A stretch of 64,000 bases of DNA from Piliocolobus tephrosceles (lineage: Eukaryota > Chordata > Mammalia > Primates > Cercopithecidae), in contig NC_045441.1 in NCBI RefSeq assembly GCF_002776525.5, forward strand, positions 125,805,610-125,869,609, written 5' to 3'. Shown piece by piece: positions 10,690 through 22,285 of this stretch. Position 1 is the stretch's first letter; each line of letters opens with the position of its first letter. The notes beneath the pieces were generated by a model. The model was not told the origin of the DNA. It made no database searches and saw nothing but the letters and a program-made list of their open reading frames with translations. The position numbers were made by a program, and so were the translations under genes.

Positions 10690-11612
10690 CTGTATGTCAT
10701 AGAATAACAAAAAATTTGATGGAAATGTAATAAGACAAAGAGCTGATACAAAATCCAGGACACCAAGAATACTAAATGTTGGTAAGAATGTGGAGCAACA
10801 GGAATGCTCATTCATTGCTGGCGGAAACACAAAATAATACAGCTATGGTGGAAGAGAGTTTGGTAGTTTCTCACAAAACTAAAGTCACTCTTGCCACATA
10901 ATGCAACAATTGTATTCCTCGGTATTTACCCAAGGAGTTGAAAACTTAGGCCCACAGAAAAACCTGCACATGGATGTTTCTAGAATCTTTATTCATAACT
11001 GCCAAAACTTGCAATCAACCAAGATATCCTTCAGTGGGTAAATGGGTACAACCAGACAATTGAATATTATTCATTGCTAAAAAGAAATTAGCCATTAAGC
11101 CATAAACAGATACAAAGAGAGCTTAAATGTATGCTACTAAGTGAAAGATGCCAAACTGAAAAGGCTACATATGGTATAATTCCAACCATATGATGTTCTG
11201 AAACAGTCAAAACTATAGAGACAGTAAAAAGTTCAGTGGTTACTAAAAGTTAGGGGAGAGAAAGGGATGAGTAAGCACACCACAGAGGATTTTTAGGGCA
11301 GTGAAAATACTTTGCATGACACTATAATGGTAGGTACATGCTATTATAAATTTATTTGAGTTCATAGGATGTACAAAGCTAAGTGAAATTGCAACATTAA
11401 GTGAATCTTAATGTAAACCACTGACTTTGGGTAATAATGATGGGTTGGTGTGGATTCATTAATTGTAACAAATGTACTACTCGGATGGGATTGATAATGG
11501 GGGGAGCTATGCATGTGTGGGGACTGGGTGGTATATGGGAAATCTCTGTATCTTCTACCTAATTTTTGCTGTGAACCTAAAATTACTCTTAAAAAATTAT
11601 TTTTTAAAAGGC
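10690..11612 (+). mobile_element. L1M 3' end, sense (ORF2 end plus 3'UTR)
   Basis: The sense strand follows the end of ORF2 ('tcattgctggcggaaacac' near 10813, 'ggtatttacccaaggagttg' near 10921) into a 3'UTR of L1MB/L1MC type ('gggagctatgcatgtgtgg' near 11502). It ends in an A/T-rich tail near 11600. It is 5'-truncated and lacks coding potential. Confidence 0.8.
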
Positions 11613-12830
11613 TAGTAGTACCTAAGATTTTTAGTTAAATTTAAATGTCAAGCTGCCACTGTCAAAAGGAATAGAAAAAAACAAACAAACAAACAAACAA
11701 ACTTTCTTTGCAGTAATGGTAACTGTCCCAGTTGCAATTATCAGTTTTCAAATTATTTTCAGCCAGTAAAAATTGTACATTCTGTGAATGGACAGACTAA
11801 CAGAATACAGCAATATCACTGTGTGGTGTGGTGAGAAGAATCATGATTACAAGCAAGAGTTATAGGCATAAATTATTAGAATGAACAAAACAGATATTTA
11901 CATTGAGAAATCTTCTTAGCAGTAAGGGGAGTGAACACACTACAAATCAAAATTCAAATACCTTGTAAACTGAAGCAAATTGCCTCTGCCTTTGTTAACA
12001 CTCTAGGCACCAGAAACAATAGCAGAAAGAAAAAAAATATATTAAAATATGCCTAGTATCTTTTCATTCCCATGTTATAAATACTTATTTATAACTGAAA
12101 ATCAGTATCATATCACATTAATTTACACTTACCTAGATCTAGTTGTCAATGCTTAAGATTTATCTTAGTCTGATAAATACTTCCTCTATTCTCAGAAAGA
12201 CTCCTTTTGCTAAAGATATTTCTCATTGGGCAATTTTTTTCCAATTTTGTTCTTCTTCAAAAATCCTAAGTTCCCCTAATCTAAATTTTAAATAGCTGCA
12301 AAGGAAAATCCCCTAATTTTCTCACATTGTGCATGAAAAAAAGCTTAACACTTCATTAAAAGCAAGTTAAATAGACAATTATAAATAATAGTTTATTAAA
12401 TATTCATGTATTCTCTGCCCAATAATAGTTACTTGCAGGGGGAGAAATTTATCCTACTCCAATTGCACTGCTTAGTGAGAAAATAGCTAAATTATTGAAT
12501 AACTAAATGTTTTATGCTCCATTTACCTTAATCTTTCATGATTATGATCGCTTGGTGATTTTATCTTCTAATAATCTTAAGCATTATGCTCTTAAGCCAT
12601 CTGAACTCACAAACTATAGAGCCTAACAAAATCACACAAAAAGATCCAGATATTGTTACATGGAGGTGGTTGGGATTGGCACTTCTGTATCTCCTCCTGA
12701 ACGCATAGATACTGATGCTAGGTTGCAGGAAAACAGGTGGGCACTTATCATGTATTACTTAAAAAAATAATTTAAATTAAAGCTATAGAAAAAATATATG
12801 GAATAATATAATAAACACTAGGTACCCAGT
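11613..12830. other. Unique sequence, no gene seen
   Basis: Contains a short (AAAC)n run (11675-11702) but otherwise no repeat, RNA or coding signal that I recognise. It includes the first copy of a 49-bp direct repeat (12491-12539). Confidence 0.6.
12491..12539. repeat. 49-bp perfect direct repeat, copy 1
   Basis: The 49 bases starting 'attattgaataactaaatg' are identical to 14463-14511. The sequence on either side of the two copies is unrelated. The segment does not belong to a repeat family I recognise. Confidence 0.95.
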
Positions 12831-12834
12831 TGCC

Positions 12835-13075
12835 AGCTTGGCTAATTCTTAATATATTATATATATATACATGTATATCTATATATCATATATATAAATT
12901 TGTATTTTTTAAAAGAATATATTCTGTTAACACTATAGATTATATATTCTATGTGATATATGATATATCACATATGATATATTTTGATAACACTATATAT
13001 AGTGTTAAGAATATATATCTTTTAAAAATATAAAAATCTATAAAATATATATTCTTTTAAAAAATATAAATATAA
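12835..13075. repeat. AT-rich region with nested palindromes
   Basis: A nearly pure AT stretch. An arm at 12906-12935 ('tttttaaaagaatatattct', then TTAACACTATA) pairs with the reverse complement at 12999-13028, with few mismatches and a loop of about 63 bases. The loop holds a smaller palindrome ('gtgatatatgatatatcac', 12953-12971). A further copy of the outer arm, in the same orientation as the right arm, lies near 13046-13066. Confidence 0.9.
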
Positions 13076-13262
13076 TTTAACTCCCAGATGATTCCCACCC
13101 CAATCTCATTTCCATCTCTCCATCTCCAAAAGTATCCTCACTAGAATTTTCATTTTTTAATTCCAGACCTGTTTGTGTTCTTTTGCTACATATGTTTATA
13201 TCAATACAAAGCTTACATTTAATTTGTGTTTGCACTTATGTATTTTAAATGAGTCAAAGTTG

Positions 13263-13588
13263 TGTCCCTTTCAGGCTGCTATAACAAAGTATTATAGACA
13301 GGTGGCTTACAAACAATAGCAATTTATGTCTTACAGTTCTGAAGGCTGCGAGGTGTAAAATAAAGGTGCTGGCAATTTGCTGCCTGGTGAAGGCCCACTT
13401 CCTTGTTCATAGACCTCTGTCTTTTTGCTGTGTCCTTACATGGAAGAAGCAGCAAGGCACTAAACTCTTATAAAATGACATAATGACCAAATAACCTACC
13501 AAAGGCCCCACTTTCTAATACCATCATCTTGGAGATTATAACTTTGACACATGGATTTTGGGGGGAAACAAACATTCAGACCATAGCA
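13263..13588 (-). mobile_element. MaLR-type LTR (MLT1/MST-like), antisense
   Basis: The plus strand reads 'ggctgctataacaaagta' (13274-13291) and 'ttacagttctgaaggctg' (13331-13348), and ends in 'ccatagca' (13581-13588). This is the expected reversed form of an LTR that begins TGCTATGG. It is a solo LTR about 326 bp long, with no internal viral genes. Confidence 0.75.
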
Positions 13589-14462
13589 GTTCCTAATGTA
13601 GAGAACTTGACATTATTATTTTTTCATGAAAAGTATGAATTTAGTGAGGAATACCAGCCCTGTCATCAAGAAACAGCCATAGGCTGGTGCTAGAGGTTTG
13701 GACTTGAAACCAGAAAGTCTACTGTTAAATTGTGGCTAAAACTGTATGTCCTTGGCAAGTTCCACTACCACTCTGCAGATTAAAAAATAAAAATAAAGAA
13801 AATAACTACTTCCTTGAATTTTGTAACATTTACGTAAAATATGGCATACAGAATTGTTCGAGAAGCTATGAAATATTTTAATCTAAAGTTATCCTTTTGT
13901 TATTACTCTATTTCTTGTCATCTTTTTATCCTTAGATACAACTATTGTTTTTTTCCATGTGTCAGAAGGCTAAATAGTTTTTAACAGTTCTGAAAAATTG
14001 CCTGAGAATGTTAAATATTTTTTAAGATACTCTTCCTGAATCAGTGGGATCCCTACCTATTATACACTAGCACAATGATCATAGAGAAATTCTGTCAGAT
14101 ATATAGAAGAATTAAGCTCAGAGTTACAATATTATACAATGAAAGGGACTTCAGAGATTAAGTCAGTAGTCTCACTTCACACATAAAAATAAAATGTGGT
14201 GTCAGAGGTGACTTGTCAATTGTAAAGACTTTGGGCAGAAAATATCAACTGAATTGTTGCAGTACCACTTCGATTTAGAGTATTATTATTACTTTTTATT
14301 TTTAGTATCGTAAATGTCGAAAAAGCTAAGCATTCCCCCACTGAGAATTATTAGTGCTGAAATAGTGCTGATATTTCTGCAGGAAGATCCTGATGGTAGA
14401 TTTTTTTTTTTCTCTCCCAAAGAGGAGCCAGACACTTATCCATAAAATTGTTTAATATAATA
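13589..14462. other. Unique sequence, no gene seen
   Basis: No recognisable repeat, coding or RNA signal apart from a T-run at 14401-14412. Confidence 0.6.
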
Positions 14463-14511
14463 ATTATTGAATAACTAAATGTTTTATGCTCCATTTACCT
14501 TAATCTTTCAT
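14463..14511. repeat. 49-bp perfect direct repeat, copy 2
   Basis: Identical to 12491-12539, 1972 bp upstream. It directly precedes the exon-like segment at 14622. Confidence 0.95.
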
Positions 14512-14621
14512 TATGGACCAGCTACATATATGCCTCTTTTTTGTTGTTATAAACTGCTATTTTCATATGCATCAGTGGCAGAGTTTTTAGTGATTATGCT
14601 GTTGTTTTTTTCTCACCTTAG

Positions 14622-14863
14622 ATCAGGGCACAGACTATTTGCTCATTCCGGAGGAGTGAAGCAGCTGACAGATCAGTTGCAGCCAGCAGCTCTCTGTCAG
14701 CCTGAAGATGAAGGGGGTACTCACTGGCAGGACAGGGTCTCCAGCAGCTGTTTCAGCTGCTATTCACTCCGGAGTTCAGGCCATGTGTCTCACATTACCT
14801 GTCTTTCAAAGAAGTCATCTTCCTACGTGGAAAGAAGATCCATAAATCCCAAAGAATACAAAG
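14622..14863 (+). other. Exon-like segment, unproven
   Basis: A pyrimidine-rich stretch ('tgttgtttttttctcacc') ends in an AG at 14620-14621. It is followed by GC-richer sequence that stays open in one frame, inside a 147-codon frame from 14479 to 14922. A moderate GT donor ('aaggtgaaag') lies at 14861-14870. An imperfect inverted repeat pairs 14642-14668 with 14753-14774. I recognise no protein domain. It could be a non-coding RNA exon, a conserved element or chance. Confidence 0.2.
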
Positions 14864-15059
14864 GTGAAAGACAGCAGTACACATTATACATGTACTTCAT
14901 TCTTCAATCTATGCCAGAGTAAGAGTCTCACTCATTGATTTCACTCATTCCCCTGGGCACATCCAAATTGCTTGCGTTTCAGTTACACACAGTTATGCCA
15001 GACAGAACTGCCACACATCTGCTGTAATATCTTGCAGCAGTGAAGTTGGTGTGTAATAG

Positions 15060-15240
15060 CAGAAACGACACCGGACCAGAATCTAAATTATCTGGATTAC
15101 AGTCCCGGCTCTGTGATGGATTAGCTGTGTCACCCTGGGCAAACACTTTCTGTCTAGACCTCAGATTTTTTAAAATACCCAAATCAGGTGGTTGCTCAGA
15201 TGATTGCTGAAGTGCATTTTAGCTCTGATTCTGTGATTTC
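15060..15240 (+). mobile_element. MIR element, sense
   Basis: Ordered MIR core phrases: 'gattacagtcccggctctg' (15095-15113), 'agctgtgtcaccctgggcaa' (15123-15142) and the 'acctcagattt' step near 15159. Divergence is typical of this old SINE. Confidence 0.85.
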
Positions 15241-15264
15241 TAAATGAGTGATTACAGTAACAGT

Positions 15265-15480
15265 TGCAATGCATTGAACATACACTTTGGACTAGACATT
15301 AGACAAAGTCTTTTATATGGATTAAAATATTTACTCCTCAAAACAGACCTTTGATGAACTAAATGATATCATTTGTTCATCAGTGGAGATGAACAAAAGG
15401 AGAAAAGTAATGCTATGTGACTTCTTCAGGGTTCCAGTTAGTATGGAGACAGGTGATATTCAAGCCTATTTCTATTTGAT
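15265..15480 (-). mobile_element. MIR-like element, antisense
   Basis: The plus strand shows a weak reversed MIR: 'agtcttttatatggattaaa' (15308-15327), then 'ttactcctcaaaacag' and a stretch resembling the reversed core. Divergence is high. Confidence 0.55.
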
Positions 15481-16085
15481 ATGAGAGTTAGAGCATTAAT
15501 ATGCAGGTGATTTAAAAGTAAAACCCTGTAGGACTAGGCTTCAAGGGACCCTTAGAATTTCCACAGGATTGAGGTTTTTACCTGCATGTCTGCTATCAAG
15601 TGTCTCCCTCTTCCCTCAACAAAATGAAATTGAGCATAGTCTCCTTGGAAATGTAGAGGCAATTTTATAATTTCCTTTGGAGTTTTATGTAAAAAGAAAA
15701 TAGCTTTTATTTTTTCTGTGAATGTCTGAATTTGGAATGCTACTTATACATTAACAGAGAAGGTGACAGGTCTTATTGTTAGATACATTTGCACAATTGT
15801 AATCTGTTAGAAGTTAATCTTTGTTGAACTTTTAAGTATATTATTGGAAGCATAAAGTATATGAGATACCAGAATAAATATTTTAAAATAACAATTGTTA
15901 GCATTTTTGAAGAAAAAATTTGCCAATAAATACTTTTATTTCTCATGGTTTTGCTTTCTGCTAAGAGAAAAATAAAGAAGTCAGAGTTGTTGGAAAAAAT
16001 AAATAAATAACAGGAAGTTCTAGTGGCTGATCCTTGAGGGATCTTCAATTTCTTAGTGGTCACAGACAGTTTACATCAACTCACT
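15481..16085. other. Unique sequence, no gene seen
   Basis: AT-rich unique sequence. A minus-strand open frame of 94 codons (15779-16063) has no recognisable domain and looks like chance. Confidence 0.55.
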
Positions 16086-16089
16086 ATTA

Positions 16090-16175
16090 TCCTCTCCATT
16101 TGCAAAAAGGGTAAATGATACCTACCTCACAAGTATGAAGATACAATAATATATGAACTCATGAAGTACCCTCAG
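16090..16175 (+). mobile_element. MIR fragment, sense
   Basis: The phrase 'gggtaaatgatacctacctc' (16109-16128) and its neighbourhood match the 3' half of MIR. Confidence 0.45.
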
Positions 16176-16284
16176 CTATGTTATTAAAACCAATTTATGC
16201 CTAGTGTTCCATTATTGGAATGCTAAGCATGTGGAAGTTATTTGTATCCTGCTGCTCAAGGTCATGGCCAACGTCTGATTTTTT

Positions 16285-16348
16285 GTTATTATTATACTTT
16301 AAGTTCTAGGGTAGATGTGCACAACGTGCAGGTTTGTTACATATGTAC
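16285..16348 (-). mobile_element. Extremely truncated young L1 3' end
   Basis: About 64 bases ('ttattattatactttaagtt', 16286-16305, then 'gtgcaggtttgttacatatg') match the reversed last bases of a primate-specific L1PA 3'UTR. No clear target-site duplication was found. Confidence 0.75.
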
Positions 16349-16429
16349 ACTCATGCAAAAATTTTTAAAATTGCAACCCCAGGAATGAATGGGTTAACCT
16401 TCTTATGAGGCTCCATATTACTAGTATCT

Positions 16430-16985
16430 CTTCTATTTTATTCGTTGAGGTCAGAACGGTCATTATGATTATACTACTTCTCAGCTTAAAACTTTTAATT
16501 ATTCCTCTTTGCCAAGGAAATCAGTCTCCAGTTGTTCAGCCTGACATACAAAATCTGTCCTAATCCAACTGGAGTTCTTCTTTCCTGTCTTGCACATCCT
16601 TACGTGATAACCTGGCTTTTCCCTTCCTTGCTACCTCACCAAGGGCCATAAATAGTCAAATTGAGCTTTCACTTTGGCTGATTCAGGCTAGAATCCAAGA
16701 TCTCATCTCTAGTTTTGGATGAAGTATTCCATTGACCTGGAATTCTCCTCCTCTCTTTCTAACTGACAGGTTCTCCTCATCTTTCAAGACCATATCACAT
16801 GTTCACTTTTCCTAAAGGCCTTCCCAGACACTGCCTCCCCAGCTAGCCCTTTTTTACTCTCCACTCTTAAGGCACATGGTGTTGGATCACCCACCATATG
16901 GCATTCCAAACGTCAGTCTACTCCGTGAGCCTGTAAAATCCAGAACTGCATCTCTTCCTTCCTATATTGTCTCTTGCCCCCTGGT
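16430..16985 (+). mobile_element. L2 element, sense
   Basis: The segment follows the L2 3' part in order. It includes 'gacctggaattctcctcctc' (16735-16754), 'ctcatctttcaagacca' (16776-16792) and 'aaggccttcccagacactgc' (16816-16835). It is strongly diverged, as expected for L2. Confidence 0.75.
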
Positions 16986-18330
16986 GGAGTGGACATAAAT
17001 TGCAACAAACAACCCATCAAAATCATCTTAAAGTTCATTTTATCCAGAATCTTCAGAAGCTATCTTAAAGATTTTTCCAGAGTTTAGACATCTTTCATTC
17101 AAAATAGCACAACCGTTTTAAAAAGTTGGGCCTATAAGATAGAAATAACAAAATAAATTAGTTTTTTTTTTAGAACATGTATCTTGGAAAGCCCTTTGTA
17201 GAGTATAAATATATCATGTGAATGCAGCTGAAGAATGTCATACATATAGTCATGACTTCATAAGGATGAAAACAATTAATTCACATGAAAATAGAAAAAT
17301 ATTACATACAACTCAAAATTTCTAGTGACTTAAGCATAACACAGGCATTTTCCTAACTCTTGCTCTGAAAATCAGAATTTTTAACACACTTCTCCAAATT
17401 GACAATGTTATAATTTGATAGAAAATAATTTATCAGGAAACCTAAGTTGAATTTCACCCAGGCATGTGGATTTTGGCACAACTAGAAAAACTTAAGTTGA
17501 GAATGATGTAGTAGCTCTTCTGAACAGATAATCTACATCTTCTACTTGCTTCTGTTATACCTTAGATTTTCAATTTTTTTTTTTTTTACCATCCTGTACA
17601 TATTGAGTATTTCCCATTTGTAAGAAGTGATCTTCATTCCATAAAAGTTATGGAATTCTTTCAACACAATCTAACCTTTGATAATATTTTTTTATCCTGG
17701 GTCACAGTGAGTTGCCTGCTCATGCTGCACAGATTGGACCAATGCAACATTAGCACCTGGTCACTCACAGTCTGGCACATGCCATTATTATCAAAGATGA
17801 AATGTTATTCCAGATGGTGCTTCCACTGCTTACCATGGAATGTCTTTACGTAAACATGATCATTCAAAAAGTATTTAGAACAGTTCTATTGCTTACACAT
17901 CTTCAGATTTCCCTGCACGCAAGCTTTAGCAATATTCTGTGTTGCCTAGTGCCATTGTTTCTATATCTTTAATGATCATGATATTATCAGGAATCATGGG
18001 ATGAATTTTAGCATTCATATTTGGAAAGCAGAAAACGTAATTCTGAGGAGTGATTAGATGAGCTGTGATCTCTGAGAGTGTCTTTGAATAATATAGCTAG
18101 AACCAAATGCCTTGACCCCTGCGTCTTTAATGTAGACATCTAAACTGAGTAACTCTGATTCTTCTGCATAACTTCCATAGCATAACTTTTCTCCTCTGGC
18201 CCAGCCAAGTGTGGGCTACATCAAAAATTATTTGTTTGCTATTTTCCATTTCACCCCTTATCTCTGTCACCATTGCTTCAAGTTCTTTTCAGCAGTTCAG
18301 TATCTGTTATCTGGTAATATTTCAAGTATC
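16986..18330. other. Unique sequence, no gene seen
   Basis: No recognisable repeat or coding signal. A T-run lies at about 17571-17587. Confidence 0.6.
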
Positions 18331-18461
18331 TTCTCACTGGGCTTTCTACTTCCAAACTAACTGGCTACTCCTATACAATTATCTATTTTTATGCCGGGGT
18401 GGTCTTTCCATAGTGTAAACCTAATCATGGCAGTGTCCTAAAACCTTGAGGGGCTATATTC
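18330..18461 (+). mobile_element. L2 fragment, sense, split by Alu
   Basis: The sequence near 18390-18460 ('ggtggtctttccatag' and 'aaccttgaggggctatatt') resembles the L2 segment that precedes its 3' end. It seems to resume after the Alu at about 18793. Confidence 0.5.
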
Positions 18462-18463
18462 TT

Positions 18464-18496
<33 letters not shown>

Positions 18497-18778
18497 TGAG
18501 ACAGATTCCCGCACTGTCACCCAAGCTGGAGTGCAGTGGCATAATTTCCGTTCAATTCAACCTCTGCCTCCTGGGTTCAAGCAATTCTCCTGCCTCAGCC
18601 TCGCAAGTAGTGGGGATTACAGGCGCCTGCCACTATGCCCAGCTAATATTTTGTATTTTCAGTAGAAATGGGGTTTCACCACGTTGGCCATGCTGGTCTC
18701 GAACTCCTGACCTCATGATTTGCCCACCTCGGCCTCCCAAAATGCTAGGATTACAGGCATGAGCCACTGCGTCCAGCC
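18462..18778 (-). mobile_element. AluS-like element, antisense
   Basis: A full-length dimeric Alu with a T-run at 18479-18497. Target-site duplications 'gaggggctatattc' (18448-18461) and 'gaagggccatattc' (18779-18792) differ at two bases. Open frames through it come from Alu itself. Confidence 0.95.
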
Positions 18779-18939
18779 GAAGGGCCATATTCCTTAGAAC
18801 AGTGAAACTGATTAACCAATCTAATTCTCCAGCTTCAGCTCTAACCATTGCCTACACCTAGCAAGCATCATTTCAGCAGTGTTTGTGAAAGAAAACCAGA
18901 ACTGGAAAGTCATTAAAGTGGTAAAAACAATTTTTTTTT

Positions 18940-19470
18940 CAAGATTGTTGCAACAGGGGAGAAGAGTATAGAATTGGGCTCAATTTAGAATACAAATGAG
19001 CAAGTGGGGATTTATAGCCCAGGAGCATTGTGGGGCTGAGTGGATGAAAAATTACTCAGAGAAAACATCAAAAACATCAACAACATAATAGAGATTCTGG
19101 CTAAACTGATCTAACAAGACTCTTGCTGAAGGCAGGCCAAGGTGATCAGACATCACCTGAGGGATGGTAAAAGATGAGAAACCTGATTAGGTATTGAGGG
19201 TGATCGGATATGAAGGGTGGGGTGCTCTGGTTGAATTGGCTTAGCAGAATTTTTGCCAAAATTAGACAATACAGACAAAAACATAGGAGTCTAAAAGTTG
19301 AGGCCTAGTTGAAACATTCAGGGAGCGTGAGTAGAGTTTGGTCAAGGAGAGAATCTTTGTCAACTTCACTCTTGCAGTTACCCTATTGAATGCATCAGTG
19401 TGTTTCAAAGGCTGATCACCAAGTATTTTTGTCTCTGAAATAGTTTCTCCACCATCTCCTTGATGCATCC
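18940..19470. other. Possible LTR-like fragment, unclassified
   Basis: This GC-richer segment (for example 'aggcaggccaaggtgatcag', 19130-19149, and 'gggagcgtgagtagagtttg', 19320-19339) has the look of an old retroviral LTR or DNA transposon, but I cannot match it to a family. A minus-strand 68-codon open frame in it is probably chance. Confidence 0.25.
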
Positions 19471-20727
19471 TTAAAGAGTCAACTTAAGAATGTGAAAATT
19501 TCATTTTAATCCTCCACCCATATGCTCCTGTGACAGAACTGATCAGTTCTTCTATGTCTTCACTGTACTTTATGAATATCTGTATTCTTATATGGATGTA
19601 AGACACTGAAGTTATTTATTGTTCTCTATCTTCCCTGATGTCAATAACTTCTCCTGTAAATTGGAAGAAATAAATTGAACTTTGATATTTTAAACAAATA
19701 AGTCAAATCTATATATACAACATTTTTACATTTGACACAAAATAATGTTTTTAAGTTTGTTTCGTGTTTTGCTTCTAAGTTATTAAAGTATACAAATAGA
19801 GCTTTATTTGATTAGTATAAATTCAACAAAATCACATACCTATGGTCACATTTCAGTATATCCATATTAAAAAGTGTTCTCTGCATAGCACAAGTGTCTA
19901 TTGAAAATCAGTTACTCTATTAACTATAATTAAAATATCTCCTTTACGGGGTAGAAGGTATGATTAATTTTTCTAATATCTGTCTGATTGGATACTACTG
20001 GCAGTAATTATTTTTGCCTCTACGGTTGTTGACAGAGATGCTGCAGGGATGTATCTGCTCAGCCATTTCCTTGTTTATTTGTTCTAGCATTATTAAATTA
20101 TGGTCAAACCACAGATTCCTTACAGAAACTTTTTTAGCACTCTTCTGATTTTACAAGGGCTAATTAAAGTCCACTAGATGATATGATACGTAAATCCACT
20201 TAGACATACAGAAACTTCAGTGTCTTAATACAGTGAGAGCAAGTAAGTGAGCATATTGCTCTCAATGTTTGCTTGTTGTTCATGTCAGCTTCCCTGAAGA
20301 TGCTTCACTTTCTGTAGCAAGGTGACTGTATGACCCACGTTCCAAGGGATGGTACCATCTCTGTCTCCCAAGAAATAAATACATAGATAAGTAGACATAC
20401 ACATACAATATAGATTGACACAGATATATACACATATATAATATTTATAAAAATTTATGACCTTCTTATTCTATTAAAAATATTTTTACTAATACCTCAC
20501 TAGATTCTGTCATTCATGCTTGAAAACCTTAGATCTAAATAGAGCAGGTAGGATAGCACTTGGAGGAGAAAGACAGGATCTGGATGCTTAGAATGTAATA
20601 GAAAAATTCAGGAATATGATGTAAAGGAATAGGACGTAAACATATGTCTCAGGACAGAAGCCCTGTCTAGGAATCAAGAGTGTCAAAAATGAAACGATGA
20701 AACGAGGAGAACTCTAAGAAATGGCTT
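19471..20727. other. Unique sequence, no gene seen
   Basis: AT-rich unique DNA. A short TA/CA-rich patch lies at 20376-20450. No other signal. Confidence 0.55.
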
Positions 20728-21061
20728 TTTGTTGTTGTTGTTGTTTTGAGACAGAGTCTCACTCTGTCACCCAGGCTGGAGTGCAGTGGCACGATCTCAG
20801 CTCACTGCAAGCTCCACCTCCCGGGTTCAAGCAATTCCCCTGCCTCAGCCTCTGGAGAAGCTGGAACTACAGGCGCCCGCCACCACACCTGGCTAGTTTT
20901 TTCTTTTTTTCTTTTTTTTTTTTTTTTTTTGTATTTTTAGTAGAGATGGGGTTTCACCATGTGTTAGCCAGGATGGTCTCGATCTCCTGATGACCTCGTG
21001 ATCCACCCACCTCAGCCTCCCAAAGTGCTGGGATTACAGGCGTGAGCCATCACGCCCAGCC
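20728..21061 (-). mobile_element. AluY-like element, antisense, long inner T-run
   Basis: Both arms are clear. The middle linker is expanded to about 36 bases of mostly T (20898-20931). The linker joins 'ctggctag' rather than 'ctggctaa', matching the CTAG variant of Old World monkey AluY. A (GTT)n run (20730-20745) stands at the tail. Target-site duplications are not clear. Confidence 0.93.
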
Positions 21062-21855
21062 AGCTCATTTTTGTTCAAAGCGGAGTCTATTTTCAACTTG
21101 ATTGTCCATGCTATTAACATATTCAAGAGTTTGGTATACCCACTTGAGGTACTCCAAAAAACAAAGAAGGAATTGCTTATATGAGTTGAGGAAATCAGAG
21201 ACAATATTTCACAACTACAGCACATACACAACTTTTCAGTACAGACATGTATGAAAATTTAAGAACAAAGCCTTAAACAAGAAGGGTGACCGCATCTAAC
21301 ATCTATTAGAAGATTGTTCTTGGCTCTTCTGCTGGTGGTCTTTTTCTTCTCGAATATATCAGTTTAGTAATACTCATGCTAATGCGTTTCTGATAGACAG
21401 TTGAAAGAACCACAGAGGAGCTGGAATTATTTGTTGCTTCCTTGTCTGAGTCTGTGTGTCTCTGGCCAAGTTGGGACACTGTGATTAATATGAGATACAG
21501 ATGTCAGCTGTGCAATCAGTGGCTGACTCTGGCTGGCTGACAGGCGGATTTGGCTGTGCAGGTGACAGTTTCCATTTGCTTGGGCTTGTTTAAGTAATTC
21601 CCTCCTTTAGAGGAAGGAGAAGTCTCTCTGTGGCAGCAAAAAATAACAATATTTCTTCCTCAGTCTGTGAAGACCTACAGGCTAGAGATCAAGCTATGAT
21701 GACGGGACTTTTTGGTAATGTTTCTGGCAACTGAAGTAGATGGTTAGTGAAACCTTGTTAAATCAATATAGAAACATATGACCTTTCTGCTTTTATTCCC
21801 GTAAACTGATTTCCAAATGAGAAGAATAATTCACGTAATTAATTCAAAATAGATA
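21062..21855. other. Unique sequence, no gene seen
   Basis: No recognisable repeat. A somewhat GC-richer patch lies at 21410-21620 ('gactctggctggctgacagg', 21523-21542) and could be a conserved element, but nothing proves it. Confidence 0.5.
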
Positions 21856-21859
21856 AACA

Positions 21860-22060
21860 TTTGGTTTCCAATCTTGTATCTGCCACTTATAAGCTGTGTA
21901 ACTTTATGAAAGTTAAATACGGCATTCTGAACCTCACTTTCTCCATCTGTTATAGAAGAATAATAATACCTATCTCGTACCATCGAGACGGTTAAATGAG
22001 ACAATCTATAATAATTCATATGGCTCACAGTGGGTACTTAATAAGTGGTAGTTATCCTCG
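21860..22060 (+). mobile_element. MIR element, sense
   Basis: 'atctgccacttataagctgt' (21878-21897), 'ctcactttctccatctgtta' (21934-21953) and 'gtgggtacttaataagtggt' (22030-22049) follow the MIR consensus in order. Confidence 0.85.
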
Positions 22061-22129
22061 TCTCCTTTTCTATTCCGTTCTTACCACCAGTAGAAAACAC
22101 AGACGTGTGTTCCAATAACAACAAAATTG

Positions 22130-22285
22130 CTTATTATCAACCCATCCTGTGCTCGTGCTTTTTATATATATTATTTTCCCCAAAACACCATGAGGTAAAC
22201 ATTATTATAATTATCTTCATTCTGTAGATAAGAAAACTGAAACATAAAGTAGTGGGTTCAAATCCAGCTCTATCTGTGATCTTAG
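22130..22285 (-). mobile_element. MIR element, antisense
   Basis: 'caccatgaggtaaacattat' (22187-22206), 'gataagaaaactgaaacata' (22227-22246) and 'gggttcaaatccagctctat' (22254-22273) are the reversed MIR core. It lies tail to tail with the MIR at 21860. Confidence 0.8.
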
